A DNA stretch of 64,000 nucleotides from Nisaea sp. (GTDB taxonomy: Bacteria; Pseudomonadota; Alphaproteobacteria; Thalassobaculales; Thalassobaculaceae): the NCBI RefSeq assembly GCF_034670185.1, contig NZ_JAXMNY010000001.1, positions 1,302,001-1,366,000 of the forward strand. The letters are read 5' to 3'. The number at the start of each line of letters is the position of its first letter. The first letter of the stretch is position 1. The translations under genes and the position numbers were made by a program. The notes beneath the pieces were generated by a model. It was not told the origin of the DNA and made no database searches. It worked only from the letters and a program-made list of their open reading frames with translations. This document shows, piece after piece, positions 16,172 to 25,089 of this stretch.

Positions 16172-17575
16172 TCAGGCCTGCGCGAGCAACTCGGTCGCGT
16201 GGGTCTTTGCGGTCTCTGCCTCTGGCGTATCCTCCAGCGAGTCGCCGTAGCGCTGCCAGCTCCAGGCACTGTTCGGCTTCCGGGTTGTCCGTTCGGCCAG
16301 CAGGGCGCGGGCGATGCGGGGATCGTTGCCTTTCAGGCTCGCGTCCACGAGCATTTCCTCGAAAACGTCGCGCTGGGCATGGCTTCCGCCGATCAGGCGG
16401 ATGTCGTAGCGAACCGGCCAGATCAGCGAGACAGCGCGCGACGGGTTGCCGGTGCGGATCGCGGTCATGGCGTCAGCCAGGACGAGGCCAACCTTTTTCG
16501 TGACCTTCGCCTGGGTCTCGTCGCGGGTGCCCTCGTCGTCCGCGTAGGAACGCAGTTTCTCGACCAGCTCGCCCGCCTCTTCCATGCGGCCAGCGCCAAG
16601 CAGTGCCATCAGGTAATGCAGGCTGACGAAAACCAGTTCGTGGTCGTCCAGATGGTTCTTGGCGAGCTCGGCCAACGCGGACCAACGCTCTGGGCCGACC
16701 GAGATGCCGTAAAGCTCAAGCCGCCAGAGCAAGGCCGCTGCATTCACCACGTCGAGATACTGGTCAGCCTCAAGGTCGCTGGCGACCTGGCTGTCATAGA
16801 GCTCCAGTACGGTGTCAAACTCGTAGCGCTCCAAATGGAACAGCGTGCGGTGCCACCAGACATGGAAGCGGAAATTGTGGACGGAACTCCAGTGCGGCTC
16901 GAGGTCCCGGATCCAGTCGATCCCTTCCCGGTGCCTGCCTTCCATCTCCATGACATGGGCCACGGCATGGACGCTCCAGGCATCCTTCGGGTCGATATCA
17001 ACGGCTTCGCGGGCCATCCTCTCTCCCCGGCGGTAATCGCCGGACTCTTCGAGCCCGAAGCCATACATGCCTATCAGGTTGCCGTAGAGCGGGTGGGCAC
17101 GGTCCCAGGACGGCAGCACCCGGGCGACGCTGTCCCGCATCCTGGTGCCGTCACCCGCATAGAAATGCGCGAAGTGGGCCAGCCGGAGGGCGAGCATGTC
17201 GGTCGGGTGGTCGAGCAGAACGCTCTCCCACGCATCCGCCGCACCGTCGATATTGCCGGCGCACCATTTGTCGAGAGCGGTCAGGTGGCCCTGCTCCCGG
17301 TCGGTGATGGCTATCCTGGAAGAGAGTTCCTTAGCGGTGCCGAGCGCCTTGTCCGCCCGCAAGGCCATCGCCTTGGTGCCGAAGAGCTTCATGAAATAGC
17401 CCTTGGTCACATGCGCGAGAGGCATGTCCGGATCAGCTGCCAGGGTGCCTTTCAGGCGGTCACCAACATCGCGGGTGAAGCGGACATAGCCTTCAACGGT
17501 TCCGCCGAAGGCTGCTGCGGCCTCCTCAGAGGAGGCTGTGACTGAAAGTCCGAGACCATCCGAGAAAACCGGCAT
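16172..17575 (-). CDS. Tetratricopeptide-repeat protein of the TPR38 type
   Basis: The 467-residue soluble protein is made of degenerate TPR helices throughout (for example ALGTAKELSSRIAITDREQGH and YRRGERMAREAVDIDPKDAWS). It has the conserved core of tetratricopeptide repeat protein 38 homologues, including AVAHVMEMEGRHREGIDW and VWWHRTLFHLE. Bacterial TPR38 proteins have no established function; a scaffold or an uncharacterised enzyme are both possible. It lies 16 bp downstream of kdsA on the same strand and could be co-transcribed, but is not part of the usual kdsA-eno arrangement. Confidence 0.78.
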   Translation of the reverse strand: MPVFSDGLGLSVTASSEEAAAAFGGTVEGYVRFTRDVGDRLKGTLAADPDMPLAHVTKGYFMKLFGTKAMALRADKALGTAKELSSRIAITDREQGHLTALDKWCAGNIDGAADAWESVLLDHPTDMLALRLAHFAHFYAGDGTRMRDSVARVLPSWDRAHPLYGNLIGMYGFGLEESGDYRRGERMAREAVDIDPKDAWSVHAVAHVMEMEGRHREGIDWIRDLEPHWSSVHNFRFHVWWHRTLFHLERYEFDTVLELYDSQVASDLEADQYLDVVNAAALLWRLELYGISVGPERWSALAELAKNHLDDHELVFVSLHYLMALLGAGRMEEAGELVEKLRSYADDEGTRDETQAKVTKKVGLVLADAMTAIRTGNPSRAVSLIWPVRYDIRLIGGSHAQRDVFEEMLVDASLKGNDPRIARALLAERTTRKPNSAWSWQRYGDSLEDTPEAETAKTHATELLAQA

Positions 17576-17591
17576 TTTCCGCTCCTGAGGC

Positions 17592-18434
17592 TTATTCGAG
17601 AGAGATGGGATTCGCTTTCGCGAGAGTATCGAATGCCTTCAGAGTTTCGAGCAGTGCACGCATTTCCGCAAGGGGAACCATGTTCGGCCCGTCGCTCGGC
17701 GCGCTCATCGGGTCCTCATGGGTCTCGATGAAAACGCCCGCGATTCCGAGGGAAATCGCGGCCCGTGCCAGAACGGGAACGAATTCACGCTGGCCGCCGG
17801 ACGTACCGCCCTGCCCGCCCGGCTGCTGCACCGAATGGGTCGCGTCGAAAATAACAGGATAGCCGGTCTTGGCCATGGTCGGCAGGCCGCGCATATCGCT
17901 GACCAGAGTGTTGTAGCCAAAGCTGGTGCCGCGATCCGTCAGCAGGATGTTCTCGTTGCCGGAGCTGGCGACCTTCGCCGCGACATTCGGCATGTCCCAG
18001 GGCGCAAGAAACTGGCCCTTCTTCACATTCACTGCCTTGCCTGTCGCCGCGGCGGCCAGCAGCAAGTCAGTCTGACGGCACAGGAAAGCTGGGATCTGCA
18101 GGATGTCGACATGCTCGGCGGCAATGGCGCAATGGGATGGCTCATGCACATCAGTCAGCACGGGGCAGCCGAATTTCTCCCGCACCTCGGCCAGGATCGG
18201 CAGGCCTTTTTCCATGCCGATACCGCGATCGGAGCCCGCACTGGTCCGGTTCGCCTTGTCGTAAGAGGATTTGTAGACAAAGCCGATGCCGAGCTCATTA
18301 CAGAGGCCGGTGAGCGCCTCAGCCATCTCCATCGTATGCGCCCGGCTCTCCATGGCGCAGGGACCGGCGATCAGCGCAAAGGGCTTGTCGTTCGCGAAAC
18401 TGACGGATCCGACAGAGACGGTCTTCGCAGTCAT
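17592..18434 (-). CDS. kdsA: 3-deoxy-8-phosphooctulonate (KDO-8-P) synthase
   Basis: This enzyme condenses phosphoenolpyruvate with arabinose 5-phosphate in lipopolysaccharide core synthesis. The 280-residue TIM barrel shows AGPCAMESR (about 23-31), SYDKANRTS, PVLTDVHEPSHC, the VKKGQFLAPWDM strand and LTDRGTSFGYNTLV, all diagnostic. It has full family length and follows pyrG after 34 bp in the tpiA-secG-pyrG-kdsA series, implying that the cell makes KDO-containing lipopolysaccharide. Confidence 0.96.
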   Translation of the reverse strand: MTAKTVSVGSVSFANDKPFALIAGPCAMESRAHTMEMAEALTGLCNELGIGFVYKSSYDKANRTSAGSDRGIGMEKGLPILAEVREKFGCPVLTDVHEPSHCAIAAEHVDILQIPAFLCRQTDLLLAAAATGKAVNVKKGQFLAPWDMPNVAAKVASSGNENILLTDRGTSFGYNTLVSDMRGLPTMAKTGYPVIFDATHSVQQPGGQGGTSGGQREFVPVLARAAISLGIAGVFIETHEDPMSAPSDGPNMVPLAEMRALLETLKAFDTLAKANPISLE

Positions 18435-18468
18435 GGGGTTCTCCAGAGACGCCGCACGGCGCCCCCCC

Positions 18469-20103
18469 CTAAACGAGGCGGGACTGAGTGACGGCGGCTT
18501 CGATAAAGCTGGTGAAAAGCGGATGCGGATCGAACGGCTTCGACTTCAGTTCCGGGTGGAACTGCACGCCGATGAACCAGGGATGCCCCGGCAGCTCGAC
18601 GATTTCCGGCAGCTCGCCATCCGGAGACAGGCCCGAGAACAGCAACCCGGCCGCCTCCAGTGCCGCCTTGTGATTGATGTTCACCTCATAGCGGTGCCGG
18701 TGGCGCTCGCTGATCATCTCGCTGCCGTAGATCTCACGCACCTTGGAATCGGCAATCAGGCGGCAATCATAGGCACCGAGCCGCATGGTACCCCCGAGGT
18801 CACCGTCCGCCGCGCGCTGCTCCGTCTCGTTGCCGCGCACCCATTCGGTCAGCAGACCGACAATCGGAAGCTCGCACGGACCAAACTCGGTCGAACCCGC
18901 GCCTTCCATTCCGGCCAGCGCACGAGCGGCTTCGATCACCGCCATCTGCATACCGAAACAGATCCCGAAATAGGGAATTTTGTGCTCTCGGGCGAAAGTG
19001 ACTGCCTTGACCTTGCCCTCGGCGCCGCGCTCACCAAATCCACCGGGTACCAGGATGCCGTGGACATCCTCAAGCCGGTGAATGGTGTCGTCGCGCTCGA
19101 ATATCTCGCTGTCGATCCAGTCCAGCTCCACCTTGACCTTGTTGGCGATACCGCCATGGGTCAGGGATTCCGCAAGTGACTTATAGCTGTCCAGCAGGCT
19201 GGTATACTTACCGACAACGGCAATCTTAACAGTACCTTCCGGATTGCGGACGATCTGTGTGATATCGGTCCAGCGGCTCAGATCCGGTTCCGGCTCGCCC
19301 TCTTCCAGCAATCCGAAATGGCGGCAAACCTCAACGTCGAACCCGTCGTTATGATAGGCGACCGGCACGTGATAGATCGAATCGACGTCGAGCGCCGGGA
19401 TCACGGCTTCCGGGCGTATGTTGCAGAACAGAGCGATCTTGCGGCGTTGCTCGACCGGGATCTCATGCTCGGAACGGCACAGCAGGATATCCGGCTGGAT
19501 ACCGACGCTCTGCAGTTCCTTGACCGAGTGCTGGGTCGGCTTGGTCTTCAGCTCACCGGCCGAAGCAATCCACGGCACCAACGTCAGATGCACGAAAAGG
19601 GAGCGTTCACGGCCAAGCTCGTTACCGAGCTGACGGATGGCTTCCAGGAATGGCAGGCTTTCAATGTCACCGACCGTGCCGCCGATCTCGCACAGCACGA
19701 AATCCTCGTCGCCGAGGTTCGACTTGCAGAATTCCTTGATGGCGTCGGTAACGTGCGGAATGACCTGGATGGTGGCGCCGAGATAGTCGCCGCGCCGCTC
19801 TCGCGAGATCACGTCCATATAGATCTGGCCGGTGGACACGCTGTCATTCTTGGTCGCTGAGACCCCGGTGAAGCGTTCGTAATGGCCGAGATCGAGATCG
19901 GTTTCCGCGCCGTCGTCGGTGACGAAGACTTCGCCGTGCTGATACGGGCTCATGGTGCCCGGATCCACGTTCAGGTAAGGGTCGAGCTTGCGCAGACGGA
20001 CCTTATAGCCGCGGGCTTGCAGGAGCGAGCCGAGAGCCGCCGAGGCGAGACCTTTGCCGAGGGAGGAAACCACGCCGCCGGTGATGAAAATAAAGCGAGA
20101 CAT
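18469..20103 (-). CDS. pyrG: CTP synthase
   Basis: CTP synthase aminates UTP to CTP using glutamine. The 544-residue protein has the N-terminal synthetase domain (1-270, with ITGGVVSSLGKG and LDPYLNVDPGTMSPYQHGEVFV) and the class I glutamine amidotransferase domain (about 295-540) with the nucleophile in PYFGICFGMQ and the catalytic His-Pro-Glu in VQFHPELKS. It is full length and lies between secG and kdsA in the conserved order. Confidence 0.97.
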   Translation of the reverse strand: MSRFIFITGGVVSSLGKGLASAALGSLLQARGYKVRLRKLDPYLNVDPGTMSPYQHGEVFVTDDGAETDLDLGHYERFTGVSATKNDSVSTGQIYMDVISRERRGDYLGATIQVIPHVTDAIKEFCKSNLGDEDFVLCEIGGTVGDIESLPFLEAIRQLGNELGRERSLFVHLTLVPWIASAGELKTKPTQHSVKELQSVGIQPDILLCRSEHEIPVEQRRKIALFCNIRPEAVIPALDVDSIYHVPVAYHNDGFDVEVCRHFGLLEEGEPEPDLSRWTDITQIVRNPEGTVKIAVVGKYTSLLDSYKSLAESLTHGGIANKVKVELDWIDSEIFERDDTIHRLEDVHGILVPGGFGERGAEGKVKAVTFAREHKIPYFGICFGMQMAVIEAARALAGMEGAGSTEFGPCELPIVGLLTEWVRGNETEQRAADGDLGGTMRLGAYDCRLIADSKVREIYGSEMISERHRHRYEVNINHKAALEAAGLLFSGLSPDGELPEIVELPGHPWFIGVQFHPELKSKPFDPHPLFTSFIEAAVTQSRLV

Positions 20104-20205
20104 GGAGCTGCGTTATATCCGAATTGATGAAACTGACATAGACAAAACGCGCCCGTTCGCCCGCCCGTTTTCGAGCGGGGCGCGGAACACGCCGGAAACT
20201 AAGAG

Positions 20206-20520
20206 TTATTCAGAGACTGGAGCTGCAGGGCCAGTCGGAGCCGCAGGCTCGGAAGTCACCGGAACCTGGTCGGCGATCGAGCCACGATTGTTCGTTTCAG
20301 CGAGAATCGCGAGCAGGATGCTGGTGCCGAAGAAGCAGGCGGCGAGAATTGCCGTGCTGCGGGTCAGCAGGTTGGCCGTACCGCGCGCGGACATGAAACC
20401 GCCACCAGCACCGCCGCCGCCACCGATGCCTAGCCCGCCGCCTTCGCTCCGCTGCAGCAGAACGACAATGACAAGGGCCAAAGCGATCATCAGATGAACG
20501 ACAAGCAGGACTTCGATCAT
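20206..20520 (-). CDS. secG: Preprotein translocase subunit SecG
   Basis: The 104-residue protein has the SecG layout: an N-terminal membrane span (about 3-22), the glycine-rich loop GGGLGIGGGGGAGGGFMSARGTAN region (about 29-50), and a second span (about 55-75, AILAACFFGTSILLAILA). A polar Pro/Ala tail ends the chain. SecG aids SecYEG translocation. It lies between tpiA and pyrG as in many proteobacteria; the 121-bp gap to tpiA holds no strong hairpin. Confidence 0.93.
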   Translation of the reverse strand: MIEVLLVVHLMIALALVIVVLLQRSEGGGLGIGGGGGAGGGFMSARGTANLLTRSTAILAACFFGTSILLAILAETNNRGSIADQVPVTSEPAAPTGPAAPVSE

Positions 20521-20641
20521 GGTTCTTTCCAGGCTCTCTTTCGACGCTGCGACATAGACGCGCCCCGAAAGGCATAATCATTGAAGCCGCGTTTTAGCTT
20601 CCCCGCCCGCGCTTGGCTAGGGTGAATTCTGTTTCGCTGCT

Positions 20642-21388
20642 TTACGCTGCAGCCGCGGCGATGGCGAGAAAATCCTCCGCCTTGAGGCTGGCGCCGCCGA
20701 CAAGGGCCCCATCGACATCCTCAAGCCCGAGGATTTCCAAGGCATTTCCCGGTTTCACGGAGCCGCCGTAAAGCAGACGAAGTTTATCTGAGCCGCCCAG
20801 AACACTTCCGGCCACCTGTCGCATATGGGCATGCATGGCGGCTATGTCATCCACGGTCGGCGTCCGGCCGGTGCCGATGGCCCAGACAGGCTCGTAAGCA
20901 ATCACGATCGTGTCTTCGCTGGCCGATTCGGGAACCGAGCCGCGAATCTGACTTCCGACGACCGCTTCGGCTTCGCCCGCATCGCGCTGTGCTTCGGTCT
21001 CTCCGACACAGATGATCGGCGTCAGTCCCACAGCCAACGCTGCCGCAGCCTTCGCTTTAACGATCTCATCACTTTCAGCGTGATCAGCCCGTCGCTCGGA
21101 ATGGCCGACGATTACATAGGCTGCGCCGAGATCCTTGATCATTGCAGCCGCGATATCGCCGGTATGGGCTCCGCTCTCGTTCATATGGCAATCTTGCCCG
21201 CCGACTGAAACCGCACTGCCCGACAGCTTTGCCGCTACCGGCGCGATAAGGGTCGCCGGAGGGCAGACCAGCAGATCAGCCGCAGCCCCCGGCGCCACGC
21301 CTGAGGCCAAGGCAGCCGCCAAAGCCTCGCCATCGGCAAGCAGCAAATTCATCTTCCAGTTTCCGGCGATCAGGGCTCGGCGCGTCAT
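20642..21388 (-). CDS. tpiA: Triosephosphate isomerase
   Basis: The glycolytic enzyme interconverts dihydroxyacetone phosphate and glyceraldehyde 3-phosphate. The 248-residue TIM barrel has the substrate lysine in AGNWKMN (K12), the catalytic histidine in VGHSERR and the catalytic glutamate in AYEPVWAIGTG, followed by LYGGSVKPGNA. Length and all catalytic residues are normal. It is divergent from ppiD with a 175-bp regulatory gap. Confidence 0.97.
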   Translation of the reverse strand: MTRRALIAGNWKMNLLLADGEALAAALASGVAPGAAADLLVCPPATLIAPVAAKLSGSAVSVGGQDCHMNESGAHTGDIAAAMIKDLGAAYVIVGHSERRADHAESDEIVKAKAAAALAVGLTPIICVGETEAQRDAGEAEAVVGSQIRGSVPESASEDTIVIAYEPVWAIGTGRTPTVDDIAAMHAHMRQVAGSVLGGSDKLRLLYGGSVKPGNALEILGLEDVDGALVGGASLKAEDFLAIAAAAA

Positions 21389-21483
21389 CTCAGTCTCTTC
21401 CCTTGGACTTGAACGAATGGCAAGTCCGGCTTAGCACAGAAGGCCCGTCTGAGGGAGGCTGGAAATCATCGCAGAATTGCGAG

Positions 21484-21513
21484 TTGCAGCGAGGATTGCC
21501 CCGCTTCTATTAT
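21484..21513 (+). promoter_or_regulatory. Candidate sigma-70 promoter for ppiD-trpE
   Basis: TTGCAG and TATTAT are separated by 18 bp, ending about 50 bp before the chosen ppiD start, in the divergent tpiA-ppiD gap. Confidence 0.45.
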
Positions 21514-21563
21514 GCGCCTCCCCGCAGGGGGCCGTGAAACCCGAAAAGGCCGCGACGTTACTC

Positions 21564-23483
21564 ATGCTTCAACTGATCCGATCCCGCGTCACATCGATCT
21601 TCGTCAAGGCGCTGTTTGTTCTGCTGATTGCATCCTTCGCTGTCTGGGGCATCGGGGATATCTTCCTCGGCTCGCCGACCGGCAAGGCTGCGATCGAAGT
21701 TGGCAGTGTCGAAATCACCACAGCCGAGGTGCTGGACGAGTTCGAGCGCGTACGGCGCACGACCGGCCTGCAGATGACCGCCCAGGAAGCTGCCGAGATT
21801 GGCCTCCTCGAACAGGTCATGGACGATCTTGCCAACCGCGCCCTGTTCATCGCCGAAAGCAATGACCTCGGTCTTGCCGTCGGAGAGGACCTGGTCCGTC
21901 AGCGTATCGGCGAAATGCCGGCCTTCAAGGACCAGACCGGCCAATTCAATCCGGATCTCTTCCGTCAAGTGCTTTACCGCGCTCAACTGAGTGAGGACGG
22001 GTTCGTGCGTTTGCTGCGTGAGGAAATCATGCGCGACCAGATCGTCAACGCAGTGACCGCCGGTGTCGAAGCGCCGAAGGTCGTGACCGATCTGCTCTAC
22101 CGCTACCGAAACGAGCGCCGCGTGGCCAAACTGGTTACTCTCGATGTGAAAAGCCTGCCTGAGCCGGCAGCACCGACCGACAGCGCGCTCGACAGTTTCT
22201 ATAACGAGAACAAGGAAAGGTACCGGGCTCCGGAATATCGCTCCGCGACCGTCCTTTCCCTTACTCCTGAGGCATTGGCTTCCGATATCGAAGTATCGGA
22301 AGATCGCCTGAAGGAAGCCTATGAAGTCCGCCTGGACGAGTTCCGCACCGACGCGCGGCGCACGGTCGATCAAATCTTCCTCGCCGATAAAGAGACAGCA
22401 GACAAAGCCTCTGCCGCTCTTAACGAGGGGCAGAGCTTCGAGGCAGTCGCCAAGGACATCGCAGATTTGCCCGCCGGCGCGCTGTCGCTCGGGACGATCA
22501 CCCGCGCTGATCTTGATGGGACAGCCCTCGCCGATTCGATCTTCGGCGCCGAGCTGAATGTACCGACGGCACCGGTCGAGAGCGATCTGGGTTGGCATAT
22601 CTTCCGCGTGACGAATATCGCCGAGGAGAGCACACAGCCCTTCGCCGAAGTGAAAGACCGTCTCAAAAAAGATCTCGCGCAGAACGACGCTCTGGACCGG
22701 ATTTTCGAGATCGCCAATCAGATCGAAGATTCATTGGCCGGCGGAGATACCATCGAGGAAGCCGCGAAAGCGGTCGATGTCGATGTGCAGACTTTTGCCG
22801 CGCTCGACAATCAGGGTCGGGATGCCGACGGTAATCAGGTCGATGGAATTGCTCGCGATCCCTCCTTCCGCACGTCGCTTTTCGCAACGCCGCTGAACGA
22901 TCAGAGCCAGCTTGAGGAAACACGTAACGGCGGGTATTTCATCCTGCGCGTTGACGGCATTTCCGAATCCGCCATCCGCCCGCTGGACGCCGTGAAAGAG
23001 CAGGTAAAGCTCAATTATATGGAAGAGCAGCGGGCCGCCGCGAACCTCGTACGGGCGCAGGAGCTGGTGAAGGCATCCGCCTCCAGCGGCCTGGTGGCAG
23101 CTGCCGAGCAGGCTGGATACGATGTTGTCACAACCGAGCCCTTTGCCCGCACGGGCGACGGTCTTCCGGAAGGTGCACCGGCTGATGTAGCGGAAATCGC
23201 ATTTGGCCTGAAGATCGGCGATATCGGCATGTCCGAAGATCTGACCCAGGTCTATATCACCGAGCTTTCCGTGATCCAGGACGCCGAACTGAGCGACGAG
23301 GCCGAGGGTCCGCTTGGCCAGCAGCTGAAAGCCGGGATTGCATCGGATGCCGTTGAGAGTCTCATCGCCGCTCTGCGCAAGACTCACGACGTGTCCATCA
23401 ACCCTGCCCTGCCCCTCAGCGTCATCGAGGGTGTGGGCCTGAGTGGCGGAGCTTCCCCGCAGCAAAGCGGCGGGCTGTTCTAA
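21564..23483 (+). CDS. ppiD: SurA_N/PPIC-domain peptidyl-prolyl isomerase of the PpiD type
   Basis: The protein (639 residues) has one N-terminal membrane anchor (about 10-34, VKALFVLLIASFAVWGIGDIF), a SurA/PpiD N-terminal chaperone region (about 35-200), a parvulin domain (about 255-375, with ARRTVDQIFLADKETA and ESDLGWHIFRVTNI) and a long C-terminal domain. PpiD proteins are tethered near SecYEG on the periplasmic side and receive exiting polypeptides. The ATG at 21564 directly precedes the conserved MLQLIRSR start. Its stop overlaps the trpE start by one base, so trpE depends on this transcript. Confidence 0.9.
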   Translation: MLQLIRSRVTSIFVKALFVLLIASFAVWGIGDIFLGSPTGKAAIEVGSVEITTAEVLDEFERVRRTTGLQMTAQEAAEIGLLEQVMDDLANRALFIAESNDLGLAVGEDLVRQRIGEMPAFKDQTGQFNPDLFRQVLYRAQLSEDGFVRLLREEIMRDQIVNAVTAGVEAPKVVTDLLYRYRNERRVAKLVTLDVKSLPEPAAPTDSALDSFYNENKERYRAPEYRSATVLSLTPEALASDIEVSEDRLKEAYEVRLDEFRTDARRTVDQIFLADKETADKASAALNEGQSFEAVAKDIADLPAGALSLGTITRADLDGTALADSIFGAELNVPTAPVESDLGWHIFRVTNIAEESTQPFAEVKDRLKKDLAQNDALDRIFEIANQIEDSLAGGDTIEEAAKAVDVDVQTFAALDNQGRDADGNQVDGIARDPSFRTSLFATPLNDQSQLEETRNGGYFILRVDGISESAIRPLDAVKEQVKLNYMEEQRAAANLVRAQELVKASASSGLVAAAEQAGYDVVTTEPFARTGDGLPEGAPADVAEIAFGLKIGDIGMSEDLTQVYITELSVIQDAELSDEAEGPLGQQLKAGIASDAVESLIAALRKTHDVSINPALPLSVIEGVGLSGGASPQQSGGLF

Positions 23484-24991
23484 TGCAAGTTTCACCGGAA
23501 CTCGTCCCGTTCTCCAAGACTTACGCGGACGGGGCGCCTCAGGTTGTCTGGACCACGCTTGTGGCGGACCTGGAGACTCCGGTGTCGGCGATGATGAAAC
23601 TGGCCGAACGTCGGGCAAACTCGTTCCTGCTGGAATCCGTCGAAGGCGGCAGCGTGCGCGGCAGATTTTCGATTATCGGTCTGCGGCCCGACGTTATCTG
23701 GAGGTTCAAAAAGGACCAGGCGGAAATCAACCGGCAGGCCCGGATTGATCCGCACGCCTTCGAACCATGCTCTGAAGACCCTTTGACCTCATTCCGCAGC
23801 CTGCTTGCGGAATCGGAATTCGAGCTTCCCGAGAACCTGCCGCCTATGGCCTCGGGCCTGTTCGGATATATGGGGTATGACGCCGTTCGGCTGGCGGAAC
23901 GCATCCCTGACAAGAACCCCGACGATCTTGGCGTTCCCGATGGATTGTTCCTCCGCCCGACGATCATCTGCATATTTGACCGGCTAGAGGACGTCGTCAC
24001 CATTGTGACGCCCGTGCGGCCGAGCGAGGGTATGTCTGCGGAAGCAGCCTATGACGCCGCGCGCGCACTGCTGGCGGACGTGCTGCAGGATTTCGACCGG
24101 AACCTGCCCTTAACCCGGCAAGGCGTTGGCGAAGCGACACCGTTGCCCGAGCCAACCTCGAATACGACGCACGAGGAATTCCACCAGATGGTGGAGAAGG
24201 CCAAGGACTATATCGCCGCCGGCGACGCGTTTCAGGTCGTGCCTTCGCAGCGTTTCTCCGTGCCGTTCAAGCTGCCGCCATTGGCGCTGTACCGCTCTCT
24301 GCGCCGGCTCAACCCATCACCGTTCCTGTTCTATTTCGATTTCGGCGATTTCTCGATCGTCGGTTCAAGCCCGGAAATTCTGGTCCGCGTGCGGGACGGC
24401 GACGTCACGCTGCGCCCCCTCGCCGGCACCCGCAAGCGCGGTGCCACGGCCGAGGAAGACAAGGCACTAGCCCAGGAACTGTTGTCCGATCCCAAGGAGC
24501 GGGCCGAGCATCTGATGCTGCTGGACCTCGGGCGGAACGATGTCGGACGGGTCTCCAAGATCGGCACGGTCAAGGTCATCGAGCAGTTCGTGATAGAGTA
24601 TTATTCCCACGTCATGCATATCGCCTCCCATGTCGACGGCAAACTGCGGGACGATCTAGATGCACTCGACGCCCTCTGGGGCGGCTTTCCGGCCGGAACA
24701 GTCTCCGGCGCGCCCAAGGTGAGGGCGATGGAGATCATCGACGAGCTTGAGAAGTCACGGCGCGGCGTTTATGCGGGTGCGGTCGGCTATTTCAGCGCCA
24801 ACGGCTCAATGGATACCTGTATCGCCCTCCGTACCGCCGTGGTGAAGGACGGCACCATGTACGTCCAGGCTGGCGGCGGTGTTGTCGCGGACAGTGATCC
24901 GGAAGGCGAGTATCAGGAATCAGTGAACAAGGCCCGGGCCCTGTTCCGCGCCGCCGAAGAGGCCGTTAAGTTCGCGGCTCGCACGAGCTGA
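23483..24991 (+). CDS. trpE: Anthranilate synthase component I
   Basis: TrpE makes anthranilate from chorismate and ammonia or glutamine. The 502-residue chain has the N-terminal regulatory domain with the LLES tryptophan-feedback motif (about 49-52) and the chorismate-binding domain (about 225-490) with RPLAGTRKRG, LLDLGRNDVGRV and FPAGTVSGAPKVRAME. It starts on the last base of the ppiD stop (TAATG). Unlike the common ppiD-trpE-trpG-trpD-trpC order, no trpG, trpD or trpC follows; the partner must be encoded elsewhere. Confidence 0.96.
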   Translation: MQVSPELVPFSKTYADGAPQVVWTTLVADLETPVSAMMKLAERRANSFLLESVEGGSVRGRFSIIGLRPDVIWRFKKDQAEINRQARIDPHAFEPCSEDPLTSFRSLLAESEFELPENLPPMASGLFGYMGYDAVRLAERIPDKNPDDLGVPDGLFLRPTIICIFDRLEDVVTIVTPVRPSEGMSAEAAYDAARALLADVLQDFDRNLPLTRQGVGEATPLPEPTSNTTHEEFHQMVEKAKDYIAAGDAFQVVPSQRFSVPFKLPPLALYRSLRRLNPSPFLFYFDFGDFSIVGSSPEILVRVRDGDVTLRPLAGTRKRGATAEEDKALAQELLSDPKERAEHLMLLDLGRNDVGRVSKIGTVKVIEQFVIEYYSHVMHIASHVDGKLRDDLDALDALWGGFPAGTVSGAPKVRAMEIIDELEKSRRGVYAGAVGYFSANGSMDTCIALRTAVVKDGTMYVQAGGGVVADSDPEGEYQESVNKARALFRAAEEAVKFAARTS

Positions 24992-24994
24992 CGA

Positions 24995-25062
24995 ACTGTT
25001 TCATATACATCTTGCGGCCACAAAAAGCGTCATAAAACGTTAGAATTTCAATATGAAACAGT
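24995..25062. repeat. Perfect 12-bp inverted repeat in the trpE-MFS gap
   Basis: ACTGTTTCATAT at 24995-25006 returns as ATATGAAACAGT at 25051-25062, with 44 AT-rich bases between. It starts 4 bp after the trpE stop and may be a transcript-end hairpin for both convergent genes or the ends of a small element. No target-site duplication is evident. Confidence 0.6.
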
Positions 25063-25089
25063 CAGTTAAAGACTCTTTCTAAAGCTGCC

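Noticed and set aside
20104..20205. GC hairpin between pyrG and secG
   Set aside because: The arms pair only with bulges and there is no U-tract, so no terminator is called.
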